In this document: piece by piece, positions 28,461 to 36,970 of the stretch
How positions within the stretch are numbered: position 1 is the first letter of the stretch
How the letters are laid out: the number at the start of each line of letters is the position of its first letter
NCBI RefSeq assembly: GCF_019670105.1
Contig: NZ_AP023032.1
Coordinates: 2,102,972 to 2,166,971, forward strand
Direction: 5' to 3'
Origin: Agarivorans albus
Lineage (GTDB): Bacteria; Pseudomonadota; Gammaproteobacteria; Enterobacterales; Celerinatantimonadaceae
DNA length: 64,000 nucleotides
Notes under the pieces: model-generated
What the model saw: the letters and a program-made list of their open reading frames with translations, nothing else
What the model was told of the DNA's origin: nothing
Databases searched by the model: none
Translations under genes and position numbers: made by a program

Positions 28461-31400
28461 ATGTTCGATAAAGTATTGATAGCCAACCGTGGCGCGATAG
28501 CTTGCCGGATCATTCGAACCCTTAACAAAATGAACATTGCCAGCGTGGCTATTTACAGCGACGCCGACGCAGACAGCCTGCACATTAGCCAAGCCAGCGA
28601 AGCCTATAGCTTGGGTGAAGGTTCAGCCAGTCAAACTTACCTAAACATCGACAAGATCTTTGCCATTGCCAAACAAACTGGCGCGCAAGCCATTCATCCT
28701 GGTTATGGTTTTTTAAGTGAAAACCAAGACTTTGCCAAACGTTGTGAACAACAAGGTTTAGTATTTTTAGGCCCAACAGCAGAGCAAATGAATGCCTTTG
28801 GCCTTAAACATTGTGCTCGTGAGTTAGCCGAACAAGCGCAAGTGCCTTTATTACCGGGCAGTGGTCTATTAGAAGATCAACAACAAGCATTAAGCTGCGC
28901 CGAACAACTGGGTTACCCAGTTATGCTAAAGAGCACAGCTGGTGGCGGCGGTATTGGTATGCAACGTTGTGACACCGCGGAGCAATTAAGCCAAGCCTTT
29001 GATAGCGTAAAACGCCTTAGTGAAAACAACTTTAGCAATGCGGGCTTATTCCTTGAGAAATTTATTACCCAAGCACGCCACATCGAAGTGCAAGTATTTG
29101 GTAACGGTGCTGGTGAGGTATTAACCTTAGGCGAGCGTGATTGTTCAGCGCAGCGCCGTAACCAAAAAGTGATTGAAGAAACCCCAGCTCCCAACTTAAG
29201 CCCAGCTATTCGCCAGCAATTACAACAAACTGCCAAGCAGCTTACCGAAAGTGTGAATTACCGCAGTGCAGGCACCGTAGAGTTTGTATTTGATCAGCAA
29301 AGCCAATCTTTTTACTTTTTAGAAGTTAATACCCGTTTACAGGTGGAACACGGCGTAACCGAGATGGTGTTTGGCGTCGATTTAGTGCAATGGATGGTAG
29401 AGCTGGGTTATGCGCAATTTGCTAAACAAGCTTATCCATTGGTTGATAAAGCCAGCAATTTACAGGCTTCTGGTCACGCCATTCAAGTGCGCTTATATGC
29501 CGAAGATCCTAACAAAGATTTCCAACCAAACGCTGGTTTACTTAGCCATGTTGCATGGCCAACTAAAGCAGAACTGGGTTTGCCAACAGCTGAGCAACTA
29601 CGTATCGACCATTGGATAGAAAGTGGGGTAGAAGTCTCTCCGTTTTTCGACCCAATGCTGGCTAAAGTGCAATACCACGCAGCAGATAGAGACTCTGCCA
29701 TTGCTGGTTTAGCCAAGGCGCTGCAGGCTTGCCAAGTGTACGGTATTGAGCATAACTTAGCCTACCTTAAACAGTTGCTAACTTTACCTGCCTTAGAGCA
29801 AGGTACCTTGCTTACTTCAAGTTTAAACAGTTTTGCTTACCGCCCAAGTACTATGGATGTACTAAGCGCTGGCACACAAACTACTATTCAAGATTACCCA
29901 GCACGAAAAGGCTACTGGGATATTGGCGTTCCACCGTCAGGGCCAATGGATGCGCAAAGTTTTCAGCTTCTTAATCAGCTATTAGGTAATCCAAGTGATG
30001 CCGCTGGTTTAGAGATTACCCTGCAAGGGCCAACGCTTAAGTTTAATCAAGACAGCTTGGTAGCAGTAGGTGGCGCGGATATAGAGATTAGCTTAGATGG
30101 CCAAAGCCGCGCGATGTGGCAAGTATTTAAAGTAAGCGCTGGCCAAAGCTTAGCATTAGGCAAAGTGAGTGATGCCGGTGCTCGCGCCTATTTAGCGGTA
30201 GGTGGTGGCATTCAATGTCCTGAGTATTTAGGCAGTAAATCTACCTTCACTTTAGGTCAGTTTGGCGGCCACGCAGGGCGTGCACTGCGCACTGGTGACG
30301 TACTGCAACTGCCAGATGCTAAGCAAGTCAAAGCCATTGACGATTTCTTACTAGGCCGAGAGTTACAGCAAAAGCCGCAAATTACTCAACAATGGAATAT
30401 TCACGTAATCTACGGCCCGCACGGTGCGCCAGACTTTTTTACCGACCAAGACATCGAACTTTTTTTTGCAGCAACTTGGAAAGTACATTTCAACTCTAGC
30501 CGAACCGGCGTGCGCCTTATTGGGCCAAAGCCTGAGTGGGCACGTAGTGATGGCGGCGAAGCGGGTTTGCACCCATCTAACATTCACGATAACGCTTACG
30601 CTGTAGGCAGTATCGATTTTACTGGCGATATGCCAGTGATTCTTGGGCCAGATGGCCCAAGCTTAGGCGGCTTTGTTTGCCCGGCAACCATTATTAAAGC
30701 CGACCTATGGAAAATGGGACAGCTTAAAGCGGGCGATGAAATTAACTTTATTCCAGTTAGTATCAAGCAAGCAGAGCAGGCAGAGCGAGAGCAATTAGCA
30801 AGCTTAGCGCTAGGCAACGCCTACAATAGCGAAATTAGCGCTGCGCCCATTACCACGCCAATTGTAAAAACCTTAGCCAGTGATGTTTATGGTGAAAAGG
30901 TGGTATATCGCCCAGCGGGTGAAGACTATTTGCTGATTGAGTATGGTCCGCAGCGTTTAGACATTGCGCTACGATTTAGAGTGCATGCCTTAATGCTGAA
31001 CTTGCAAGCGCAAAACATTGCCGGCATTGAAGAGCTTACGCCTGGTATTCGTTCAATACAGGTTCACTACAACAACCTAGAGCTACCGTTAGAGCGTTTA
31101 TTGGCAATACTAGAGCAAGCAGAAGCAAGCCTTGGTGATATTGACCAACTTAGTGTGCCAGCACGAGTTGTGCATCTGCCGCTATCTTGGGACGACGAAG
31201 CCACTCGTTTAGCCATTCAAAAGTATAACGACGTTGTGCGTAAAGACGCGCCATGGTGCCCGGATAACATCGAATTTATTCGCCGCATTAATGGCTTAGA
31301 CACCGTTGAACAAGTTAAAGACATTGTGTTTAACGCTAATTATTTGGTGATGGGCTTAGGCGATGTGTACTTAGGCGCACCGGTTGCTACACCTATTGAC

Positions 31401-32105
31401 CCTCGCCACCGTTTAGTCACCACCAAATACAACCCTGCACGTACCTGGACACCAGAAAATGCTGTAGGTATTGGTGGTGCTTACTTATGTGTGTATGGCA
31501 TGGAAGGGCCGGGTGGTTATCAGTTTGTAGGCCGCACTTTGCAGATGTGGAATCGCTACCGCAGCACTACAGAGTTTACTAAACCTTGGTTATTGCGCTT
31601 TTTTGATCAAATTAAATTTTACCCAGTGAGTGCGGACGAGCTTAAGCAAATTCGTAAAGATTTCCCACGTGGAGATTACCCGCTAAAAATTGAGCAAACC
31701 GAGTTCAGCTTGAAAGGCTATCAAGCACTGTTAGACGAGCAACAAGAGAGCATTCAAGCTTTTAAAGTTAATCAACAACAAGCCTTCGAAGCCGAGCGCC
31801 AACGCTGGGAAGAAAGCGGCCAAGCTCACTTCTCGGTAGAAGAGCAAAGCCAACAAAGCGCTACTGAAGACGCTTTAGCAGATTCAGAACTGGCGATAGA
31901 AAGCCACGTAGCCGGCAACCTATGGCAAGTAATGGTAGAGCCGGGGCAAAGCGTTAAATCTGGGCAAGTGGTGGCAGTGTTAGAAGCAATGAAAATGGAA
32001 CTAGAAGTGACTGCGCCTTCAAACGGAGTAATAAAACAGTTGAACCAAATTCAAGGTTCCCAAGTTCACGCAGGGCAGCGCCTAATGGTTATGGAGACCG
32101 AATAA
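28461..32105 (+). CDS. Biotin-dependent guanidine carboxylase (urea carboxylase family)
   Basis: This 1214-residue multidomain enzyme has a biotin carboxylase domain (residues ~1-450: KVLIANRGAIACRIIRT, GGGGIGMQ, FLEVNTRLQVEHGVTE). A KipA-like carboxyltransferase half follows (~465-790), then a KipI-like half (~840-1070), and a biotinyl domain (~1145-1214) with the biotinylated Lys in EAMKMELEV. It carboxylates its amide/amidine substrate with ATP and bicarbonate. Guanidine rather than urea is inferred from the two guanidine riboswitches and the DUF1989 pair. Separate allophanate hydrolase follows after 1 bp, unlike the fused yeast urea amidolyase. Confidence 0.92.
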   Translation: MFDKVLIANRGAIACRIIRTLNKMNIASVAIYSDADADSLHISQASEAYSLGEGSASQTYLNIDKIFAIAKQTGAQAIHPGYGFLSENQDFAKRCEQQGLVFLGPTAEQMNAFGLKHCARELAEQAQVPLLPGSGLLEDQQQALSCAEQLGYPVMLKSTAGGGGIGMQRCDTAEQLSQAFDSVKRLSENNFSNAGLFLEKFITQARHIEVQVFGNGAGEVLTLGERDCSAQRRNQKVIEETPAPNLSPAIRQQLQQTAKQLTESVNYRSAGTVEFVFDQQSQSFYFLEVNTRLQVEHGVTEMVFGVDLVQWMVELGYAQFAKQAYPLVDKASNLQASGHAIQVRLYAEDPNKDFQPNAGLLSHVAWPTKAELGLPTAEQLRIDHWIESGVEVSPFFDPMLAKVQYHAADRDSAIAGLAKALQACQVYGIEHNLAYLKQLLTLPALEQGTLLTSSLNSFAYRPSTMDVLSAGTQTTIQDYPARKGYWDIGVPPSGPMDAQSFQLLNQLLGNPSDAAGLEITLQGPTLKFNQDSLVAVGGADIEISLDGQSRAMWQVFKVSAGQSLALGKVSDAGARAYLAVGGGIQCPEYLGSKSTFTLGQFGGHAGRALRTGDVLQLPDAKQVKAIDDFLLGRELQQKPQITQQWNIHVIYGPHGAPDFFTDQDIELFFAATWKVHFNSSRTGVRLIGPKPEWARSDGGEAGLHPSNIHDNAYAVGSIDFTGDMPVILGPDGPSLGGFVCPATIIKADLWKMGQLKAGDEINFIPVSIKQAEQAEREQLASLALGNAYNSEISAAPITTPIVKTLASDVYGEKVVYRPAGEDYLLIEYGPQRLDIALRFRVHALMLNLQAQNIAGIEELTPGIRSIQVHYNNLELPLERLLAILEQAEASLGDIDQLSVPARVVHLPLSWDDEATRLAIQKYNDVVRKDAPWCPDNIEFIRRINGLDTVEQVKDIVFNANYLVMGLGDVYLGAPVATPIDPRHRLVTTKYNPARTWTPENAVGIGGAYLCVYGMEGPGGYQFVGRTLQMWNRYRSTTEFTKPWLLRFFDQIKFYPVSADELKQIRKDFPRGDYPLKIEQTEFSLKGYQALLDEQQESIQAFKVNQQQAFEAERQRWEESGQAHFSVEEQSQQSATEDALADSELAIESHVAGNLWQVMVEPGQSVKSGQVVAVLEAMKMELEVTAPSNGVIKQLNQIQGSQVHAGQRLMVMETE

Positions 32106-32106
32106 T

Positions 32107-33927
32107 ATGACAACAAGTACCTACACTATTTCGCAGTTGCGCGAAGCTTACCTAAGCAAACAGTTTAGCGCTAAGCAATATTTAGAGCAGCAGTTAGCAG
32201 CAGTGAAAAGCGACATTAACAACTGCTGGATATCTACCATAAGTGAGCAACAATTAGCCGACTATTTAGCCGCGCTAGAGCAGCAAGATATTGCCGAGTT
32301 ACCATTATTTGGCGTGCCGTTTGCGATTAAAGACAATATTGATTTAGCAGCCTTGCCAACTACCGCAGGCTGTAAAGAATATAGCTACCAACCCAGTGAC
32401 AACGCCTTTGTGGTGAAACAGCTTATTGCAGCTGGTGCGGTGCCTTTGGGTAAAACTAACTTAGACCAGTTTGCTACAGGTTTAGTGGGTACTCGCAGCC
32501 CTTGGGGAGCAGTTAAAAACAGTTTTGATCCAAGGATGATTTCTGGTGGCTCTAGCTCAGGCAGTGCGGTAAGTGTTGCGTTGGGCCAAGTGTGTTTCTC
32601 TTTGGGTACCGATACCGCAGGCTCTGGTCGAGTGCCCGCAGCGCTCAATAATATTCTTGGCTTAAAAGCCACCAAAGGTTTGCTTAGTTGCAGCGGCGTA
32701 GTGCCAGCTTGTAAAAGCCTAGATTGTGTCACCTTGTTTGCCCATACCAGCGATGATTTAAACCTGCTGCTGGACGTAGCTGGCCAGTACGATGCCGATG
32801 ATTGCTACGCAAGGCCAAACCAAAAAGCTAATCAAAGCCAGTACTATCAGCCTTTGCAGGAGTTAACTTCTCTTAAAATTGGTGTGCCCAAAGCAAGCAA
32901 CCTTGCGTTCTTCGATAACCCAGAAACAGAAAAACTGTTCGAGCAAAGCCTCAAACAGCTAGAGCGTTTAGGCGCAGAGTTAGTAGAGATTGATTTTGAA
33001 CCATTCTTAGCAGCTGCCAAATTGCTATACGAAGGCCCATGGGTGGCCGAGCGCTATGCCGCTATTCAAGAGTTTTTTGAAAAAGATCCAAGCCAATGTT
33101 TACCGGTTATTCAAACCATTATTGGCGGCGCTACAAAGCACAATGCGGTAGATGCCTTTAAGGCCTTCTATCAACTGCAAGCCTATAAAGTGGTCTGTGA
33201 CGAGCTAGTTAAACAAGTAGATGCAATTGTTACCCCAACAGCGGGCAGTAGTTATAGCATTGCCCAATTACAAGATGATCCCATTCAACTCAACTCCAAC
33301 ATGGGCTACTACACTAACTTTATGAACTTGCTGGACTACAGCGCGATATCGGTACCTGCCGGTTTCTACCAAAACAAGCAAGGAAATACTCAAAGCTTTG
33401 GTATTACCCTGTTTAGCGATGCTTATTGCGACAGAAAGATCCTCAGTATGGCTGCGCTTGTCCAACAAGATAATGGCTTTAACTTAGGTGCAAGCAAACA
33501 AGCGTTACCGGCACTGCAAACCCCAGAAAGCATAGAGGATGATTACATGGACCTAGCAGTGTGTGGTGCTCACTTGTCAGGTTTACCCCTTAACTTTCAG
33601 CTTACCGAGCGAGCAGGGCAATTAGTTAACGCTACTCAAAGCGCCAGCGCCTACAAGTTATATGCCTTGGCAGGTGGTCCGCCCGCGCGCCCCGGCATGA
33701 TTCGTGATGAGGAACATGGCGTAGCGATAGAAGTAGAAGTATGGCGCTTACCCAAACAACACCTTGGCAGTTTTTTGCTAGGCATTCCGCACCCTCTAGG
33801 TTTAGGCAAAATTGAGTTAGCTGATGGAAGCTGGGTAAATAGCTTTATCTGCGAAGGCTACGCAACGACCACAGCCAAAGATGTTAGCGAATTTGGCGGC
33901 TGGCGAGCGTACATGGCTAGCTTGTAA
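32107..33927 (+). CDS. atzF: Allophanate hydrolase AtzF
   Basis: This 606-residue amidase-signature enzyme has a Ser-cisSer-Lys triad: Lys75 in FAIKDNID and the GGSSSGSA serines (near residues 150-156). A C-terminal domain (~480-606) converts the amidase product toward NH3 and CO2 in known AtzF enzymes. It acts last in the pathway, releasing ammonium. It starts one base after the carboxylase stop. Confidence 0.94.
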   Translation: MTTSTYTISQLREAYLSKQFSAKQYLEQQLAAVKSDINNCWISTISEQQLADYLAALEQQDIAELPLFGVPFAIKDNIDLAALPTTAGCKEYSYQPSDNAFVVKQLIAAGAVPLGKTNLDQFATGLVGTRSPWGAVKNSFDPRMISGGSSSGSAVSVALGQVCFSLGTDTAGSGRVPAALNNILGLKATKGLLSCSGVVPACKSLDCVTLFAHTSDDLNLLLDVAGQYDADDCYARPNQKANQSQYYQPLQELTSLKIGVPKASNLAFFDNPETEKLFEQSLKQLERLGAELVEIDFEPFLAAAKLLYEGPWVAERYAAIQEFFEKDPSQCLPVIQTIIGGATKHNAVDAFKAFYQLQAYKVVCDELVKQVDAIVTPTAGSSYSIAQLQDDPIQLNSNMGYYTNFMNLLDYSAISVPAGFYQNKQGNTQSFGITLFSDAYCDRKILSMAALVQQDNGFNLGASKQALPALQTPESIEDDYMDLAVCGAHLSGLPLNFQLTERAGQLVNATQSASAYKLYALAGGPPARPGMIRDEEHGVAIEVEVWRLPKQHLGSFLLGIPHPLGLGKIELADGSWVNSFICEGYATTTAKDVSEFGGWRAYMASL

Positions 33928-33955
33928 TTAGCAGCAGTTAAAACGCTCAACCAAC

Positions 33956-33988
33956 AAAAAAGCACTGGGTATTCACTCAGTGCTTTTT
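33956..33988 (+). terminator. Terminator of the guanidine operon
   Basis: AAAAAGCACTG and CAGTGCTTTTT form a hairpin 28 bp after the atzF stop. Confidence 0.88.
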
Positions 33989-34108
33989 ACTTTCCTTTTT
34001 TCCCCAACAGCTTGCATACTTTCGTCATGAGTTTTTTGTCAATGTGTTGGCTAGTGTGCTGAATTGATTAGGGTTTAGTGATAATCTTCAATCCAAGAAA
34101 TGTGTGAT

Positions 34109-34165
34109 AAAAGGAAAAATTCATTGTTTAAACAAGGAATTTTTCCTTTTAATAAGTTGTTAGGC
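34109..34165 (+). repeat. Degenerate attC-like hairpin at the left edge of the cassette cluster
   Basis: Perfect 14-bp arms AAAAGGAAAAATTC/GAATTTTTCCTTTT flank a central palindrome TTGTTTAAACAA. An R'-like core GTTAGGC (34159-34165) follows, preceded by AATAAGTT as in the sites below. No clear R'' core was found on the left, so this is probably a partial or boundary site. Confidence 0.5.
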
Positions 34166-34179
34166 TTTCAGGAGGTATT

Positions 34180-34743
34180 TTGGATATTCAGTGGTTACAA
34201 GCTAATTCTATAGCAGTTTATGGTGCAGTCGTTGGTACTATTGCGCTGTTTCTAAACTTGGGACGTTTTTGGATAATGTACCAAAAAAGCGCTAGAAAAT
34301 TAAAAGTTGATTACTCTGTTTGCGAATCTGCACAACACCAAATCAATGTCTCCGTTAATCCCTCTGATATTTTTGGAGCACGCCGAGAAAGAGATGAAAA
34401 TTCATTAGTTGGACCTGTTTACAAAGTTACAGTACGAAATATTAGCCATGTATCAATGCACATACATGACGTTGGATTGTTGATTAAAACTAGTAATGGA
34501 ATCCAAAATTACCAAGCCCTAGTGCGAGGACATAGCTTCCTACAAAGATTGGATGAAATCGGAGGAGATGACATACCCGCAGGCTCAAGTAAATCATATA
34601 ATGTATGGCTCAAAGGAGATTTACATTTACCTGAAATTTCTGGGTGCTATGTAATTGACCAATTAGGTAAGCAATATAAAGGCTCTAACCCTAAGAAGGA
34701 GATCGAATTAACGATCCCTGAAATTGAGGAAAAAAAAGCCTAA
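34180..34743 (+). CDS. Cassette-encoded membrane-anchored protein of unknown function
   Basis: This 187-residue protein is not recognised. It has one N-terminal transmembrane helix (residues ~10-32) and a short basic stretch (KSARKLK). A soluble beta-rich domain follows (TVRNISHVSMHIHDVGLLIKT), somewhat like immunoglobulin-type accessory domains. The start is TTG with AGGAGG four bases upstream. The stop codon lies inside the attC core GCCTAAC, as in compact gene cassettes. It is AT-richer than neighbouring core genes. No function is proposed. Confidence 0.75.
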   Translation: MDIQWLQANSIAVYGAVVGTIALFLNLGRFWIMYQKSARKLKVDYSVCESAQHQINVSVNPSDIFGARRERDENSLVGPVYKVTVRNISHVSMHIHDVGLLIKTSNGIQNYQALVRGHSFLQRLDEIGGDDIPAGSSKSYNVWLKGDLHLPEISGCYVIDQLGKQYKGSNPKKEIELTIPEIEEKKA

Positions 34744-34835
34744 CAAGTTGCTTAAACGGACGTGAAACAGTTGGCTCACGCTCGTTCCTCGCAAGTTTAG
34801 CCAACTGTTTCACGCCGCTTAGCAAGGCGTTAGGT
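34737..34835 (+). repeat. attC recombination site 1
   Basis: R'' core GCCTAAC (34737-34743) and R' core GTTAGGT (34829-34835) are complementary. Between them an imperfect inverted repeat includes the perfect arms CGTGAAACAGTTGGCT/AGCCAACTGTTTCACG and the 3' part GCCGCTTAGCAAGGC typical of integron attC sites. The total is about 99 bp. Confidence 0.9.
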
Positions 34836-34869
34836 TTTCATCGGTTCACTACAAAATTAGGTTATAGAT

Positions 34870-35589
34870 ATGAGATCTCCAAATTGGACTAAAGATGAAC
34901 TAATTTTAGCTTTAGATCTATATTTTAAAGAGTCCGAATCTATTGGTAATGCAAATCATACAAAAGTAATCGAACTCAGCGAAGTATTAAATTCACTACC
35001 AATTCACGAGAGTAGTGCTAGAAAGCAAGAATTTAGAAACCCTAATGGCGTTGGTATGAAGTTAGCTAACTTCTTAAGATATGACCCTAATTACGAAGGG
35101 AAAGGTCTAAAACAAGGTAGTGCATTAGAAAAGGTTGTTTGGGAAGAGTTCTATGGTGATCTTGATCGATTAAGGCTTACGGCTAGCGCCATAAAAGAGA
35201 ATACTAAGTATTACCATACAGAAATATCTCAAATGGAATCCGATGAAGATGATGAAGCTACAGAAGGTAGAGTCTTATCAAGAGTACACAAATATCGTGA
35301 ACGCAATAGTTCACTTGTTAAAAAGAAAAAAGCACAAGTGTTAGAGAAAACCGGTAAACTTGCTTGTGAAGCATGTCAGTTTGATTTTTTTGAAAAATAT
35401 GGCACTTTGGGTTTAGGCTTTGCCGAATGTCATCACGATAAGCCAATTTCCAAGCTCAAACCAAATGAAAAAACTAAACTATCAGATTTACGTATTCTAT
35501 GCTCTAACTGCCATAGAATGATTCATAGAGCTAAGCCTTGGATTAATGTTGAAACTCTAAAAAAGCTTTTAATGAAGTTAAGTAGATAA
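34870..35589 (+). CDS. HNH endonuclease family protein (cassette gene)
   Basis: This is a 239-residue protein. The N-terminal ~95 residues (NWTKDELILALDLYF... RNPNGVGMKLANFLRYDP) form a domain often fused to HNH nucleases in restriction-type proteins. The C-terminal zinc-binding HNH nuclease has CEAC, the catalytic ECHHDKPISKL and CSNCHRMIH. It probably cuts DNA; a restriction role against modified or foreign DNA is inference. It is flanked by attC sites on both sides and AT-rich, indicating acquisition as a mobile cassette. Confidence 0.88.
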   Translation: MRSPNWTKDELILALDLYFKESESIGNANHTKVIELSEVLNSLPIHESSARKQEFRNPNGVGMKLANFLRYDPNYEGKGLKQGSALEKVVWEEFYGDLDRLRLTASAIKENTKYYHTEISQMESDEDDEATEGRVLSRVHKYRERNSSLVKKKKAQVLEKTGKLACEACQFDFFEKYGTLGLGFAECHHDKPISKLKPNEKTKLSDLRILCSNCHRMIHRAKPWINVETLKKLLMKLSR

Positions 35590-35676
35590 AACTAACAAAA
35601 CACTTAAATACATTACGGGCTCAAGTGCCCTAAATCGGATGCTGCTGCGCAGCGCCGCTTAGTTAGAACGTTATGT
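35590..35676 (+). repeat. attC-like site 2 (degenerate)
   Basis: R''-like ACTAAC (35591-35596) and R'-like GTTATGT (35670-35676) enclose a central inverted region. The 3' arm CGCCGCTTAGTTAGAAC resembles site 1. The arms pair less well than in site 1. Confidence 0.55.
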
Positions 35677-35690
35677 GTAAGCAAATCATT

Positions 35691-35984
35691 ATGAGTGACG
35701 AAAAACTTTCAAAATCAGAAGCAATAGCGAAATCTGTAGAGCGGATATCAGATAGCCAAGGACTTAAGGCTATCGGTGACGGTTTAGGTTCGGGTCTTGT
35801 TGCTCTCTCGTTTGCATTAGGTATAGCAGCTTTTGTTTTTGGTATGGCATTTCTGGGAAACAGGGATGGTAACTTACATCCTCAAACGAAATGTTTTGAA
35901 CTCCAAGAAATTCAAGGAAAGATATTCAATGTAAATATGTGCACAGGCGAAATAGCAGAGTTCAAACAGCCTGGTAATGAGTAA
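35691..35984 (+). CDS. Small membrane protein of unknown function (cassette gene)
   Basis: This protein of about 97 residues is not recognised. A hydrophilic N-terminus (MSDEKLSKSEAIAKSVERIS) precedes one long transmembrane helix (LGSGLVALSFALGIAAFVFGMAFL). A short tail with two cysteines (Q-T-K-C-F-E and N-M-C-T-G) lies outside. ATG at 35691 is preferred to one at 35673, which overlaps the attC core. It lies between two attC-like sites. Confidence 0.65.
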   Translation: MSDEKLSKSEAIAKSVERISDSQGLKAIGDGLGSGLVALSFALGIAAFVFGMAFLGNRDGNLHPQTKCFELQEIQGKIFNVNMCTGEIAEFKQPGNE

Positions 35985-36006
35985 ATTAGCTAATGCTCAT
36001 CCAAAC

Positions 36007-36081
36007 ACATAACAAGCCAAGGCAGTATCGCCACTTTGTGGCTGGACGCGCTAACGCGCGCCGCTGCTTGAAGCGTTATAA
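36007..36081 (+). repeat. attC-like site 3
   Basis: R''-like ACATAAC (36007-36013) and R'-like GTTATAA (36075-36081) flank AACAAGCC...GCTTGAAGCGTT arms and the GC-rich inverted repeat GCGCGCTAACGCGCGC. The size (75 bp) and layout fit attC. Confidence 0.75.
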
Positions 36082-36095
36082 GCCTAAGTGAAATC

Positions 36096-36659
36096 ATGGA
36101 AAAATTAAGACTAACCAAGTTCGATGTGGCAGAACGACAGCTTTTTCAGGCAATTCGTATGTTTTTCCGTGAAGAGGATGCTGTTTCTGTGCACACACTT
36201 GTGGAAGCTGCAAACCAAGTTCTTAGCGATATTGGAAAGGACTTTGGTGCTCAAAGTTTTCTCCGAGAAAATGACTGGATAAAAGAAGGTAAAGAGAAGG
36301 AGTGGCTTAGACATATGTTCAAGTCTAGAAACTTCTTCAAACATGCTGATTGTGATAAAGACGTGGCTTATGAATTTAGAACTGATATCAACCATTTTTC
36401 TTTGATTGATGGTATTTCAATGTATAGCACCATCAAGAAGTCATGGGTTCCAGAAACAATAGTTTTTCAAATGTGGTTTTGTGTTGAGTATCCAAGTCTT
36501 CACAATAAAGATTCCGATTTCAACCAAATGGTCGAAAATGGAGTCAGTGCCAGACAGATTCCCGAGTCAACAAATTTGAAGCACTTTAGTGAGCTAATTA
36601 CCACGCTACGAAATAGCAACACCGTTACTTCTGGTGTCACACTAGAGTACGGCTTATAA
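36096..36659 (+). CDS. Helical cassette protein with HEPN-like Rx4H motif
   Basis: This 187-residue, mostly helical protein starts MEKLRLTKFDVAERQLFQAIRMFF. It contains SRNFFKHAD near residue 90, an R-N-x3-H arrangement matching the Rx4-6H active site of HEPN ribonucleases, including the polar residue after Arg. It has no signal peptide. HEPN membership is inferred from this motif and helical character only. Many HEPN proteins act in toxin-antitoxin or phage defence, but no antitoxin gene is visible here. attC-like sites lie on both sides. Confidence 0.7.
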   Translation: MEKLRLTKFDVAERQLFQAIRMFFREEDAVSVHTLVEAANQVLSDIGKDFGAQSFLRENDWIKEGKEKEWLRHMFKSRNFFKHADCDKDVAYEFRTDINHFSLIDGISMYSTIKKSWVPETIVFQMWFCVEYPSLHNKDSDFNQMVENGVSARQIPESTNLKHFSELITTLRNSNTVTSGVTLEYGL

Positions 36660-36728
36660 CAAACCAATCAAGTACGCTCCCGTTGGTCGCCGGACTCGCT
36701 CTGCTCAAAGCTTAACGCGGTGTAATAG
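36654..36728 (+). repeat. attC-like site 4 (decayed)
   Basis: R''-like TTATAAC overlaps the preceding stop codon. The right side reads GCTTAACGCGGTGTAATAG, close to the other sites, but the R' core is changed from GTTATAG to GTAATAG. Confidence 0.5.
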
Positions 36729-36834
36729 AATAAAAGTAGTTATCCAGATCTAACATCAATAGTGTATTTAGGTTCAAAGTATATTTCTTAACCATTTGAT
36801 AGATTTGTATTTCAATATGCATGGGGGATTGGAA

Positions 36835-36957
36835 ATGGGAATGATTATAGGTTTGGTTATTCTGGCTGCTATAGATTGGTATCTTGTTCGTAAGACAGGG
36901 CTACATATTCCTCAATTGATTACTAAGTATCTGTCGGATAAAGAAAACAATAAGTAG
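36835..36957 (+). CDS. 40-residue single-pass membrane protein (cassette-like small ORF)
   Basis: ATG at 36835 is preceded by a G-rich stretch (gggggattgg). The product is a hydrophobic helix (MIIGLVILAAIDWYLV) followed by a basic/polar tail (RKTGLHIPQLI...DKENNK). It is flanked by a decayed attC on the left and a partial attC-like sequence on the right, the position of a cassette gene. Not recognised; coding is plausible but unproven. Confidence 0.5.
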   Translation: MGMIIGLVILAAIDWYLVRKTGLHIPQLITKYLSDKENNK

Positions 36958-36970
36958 TATTCGCTTAAGT

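Noticed and set aside
28461-32105. True urea carboxylase (urea amidolyase pathway)
   Set aside because: The domain set fits, but the DUF1989 pair and two guanidine riboswitches make guanidine the better substrate. Urea remains possible until tested.
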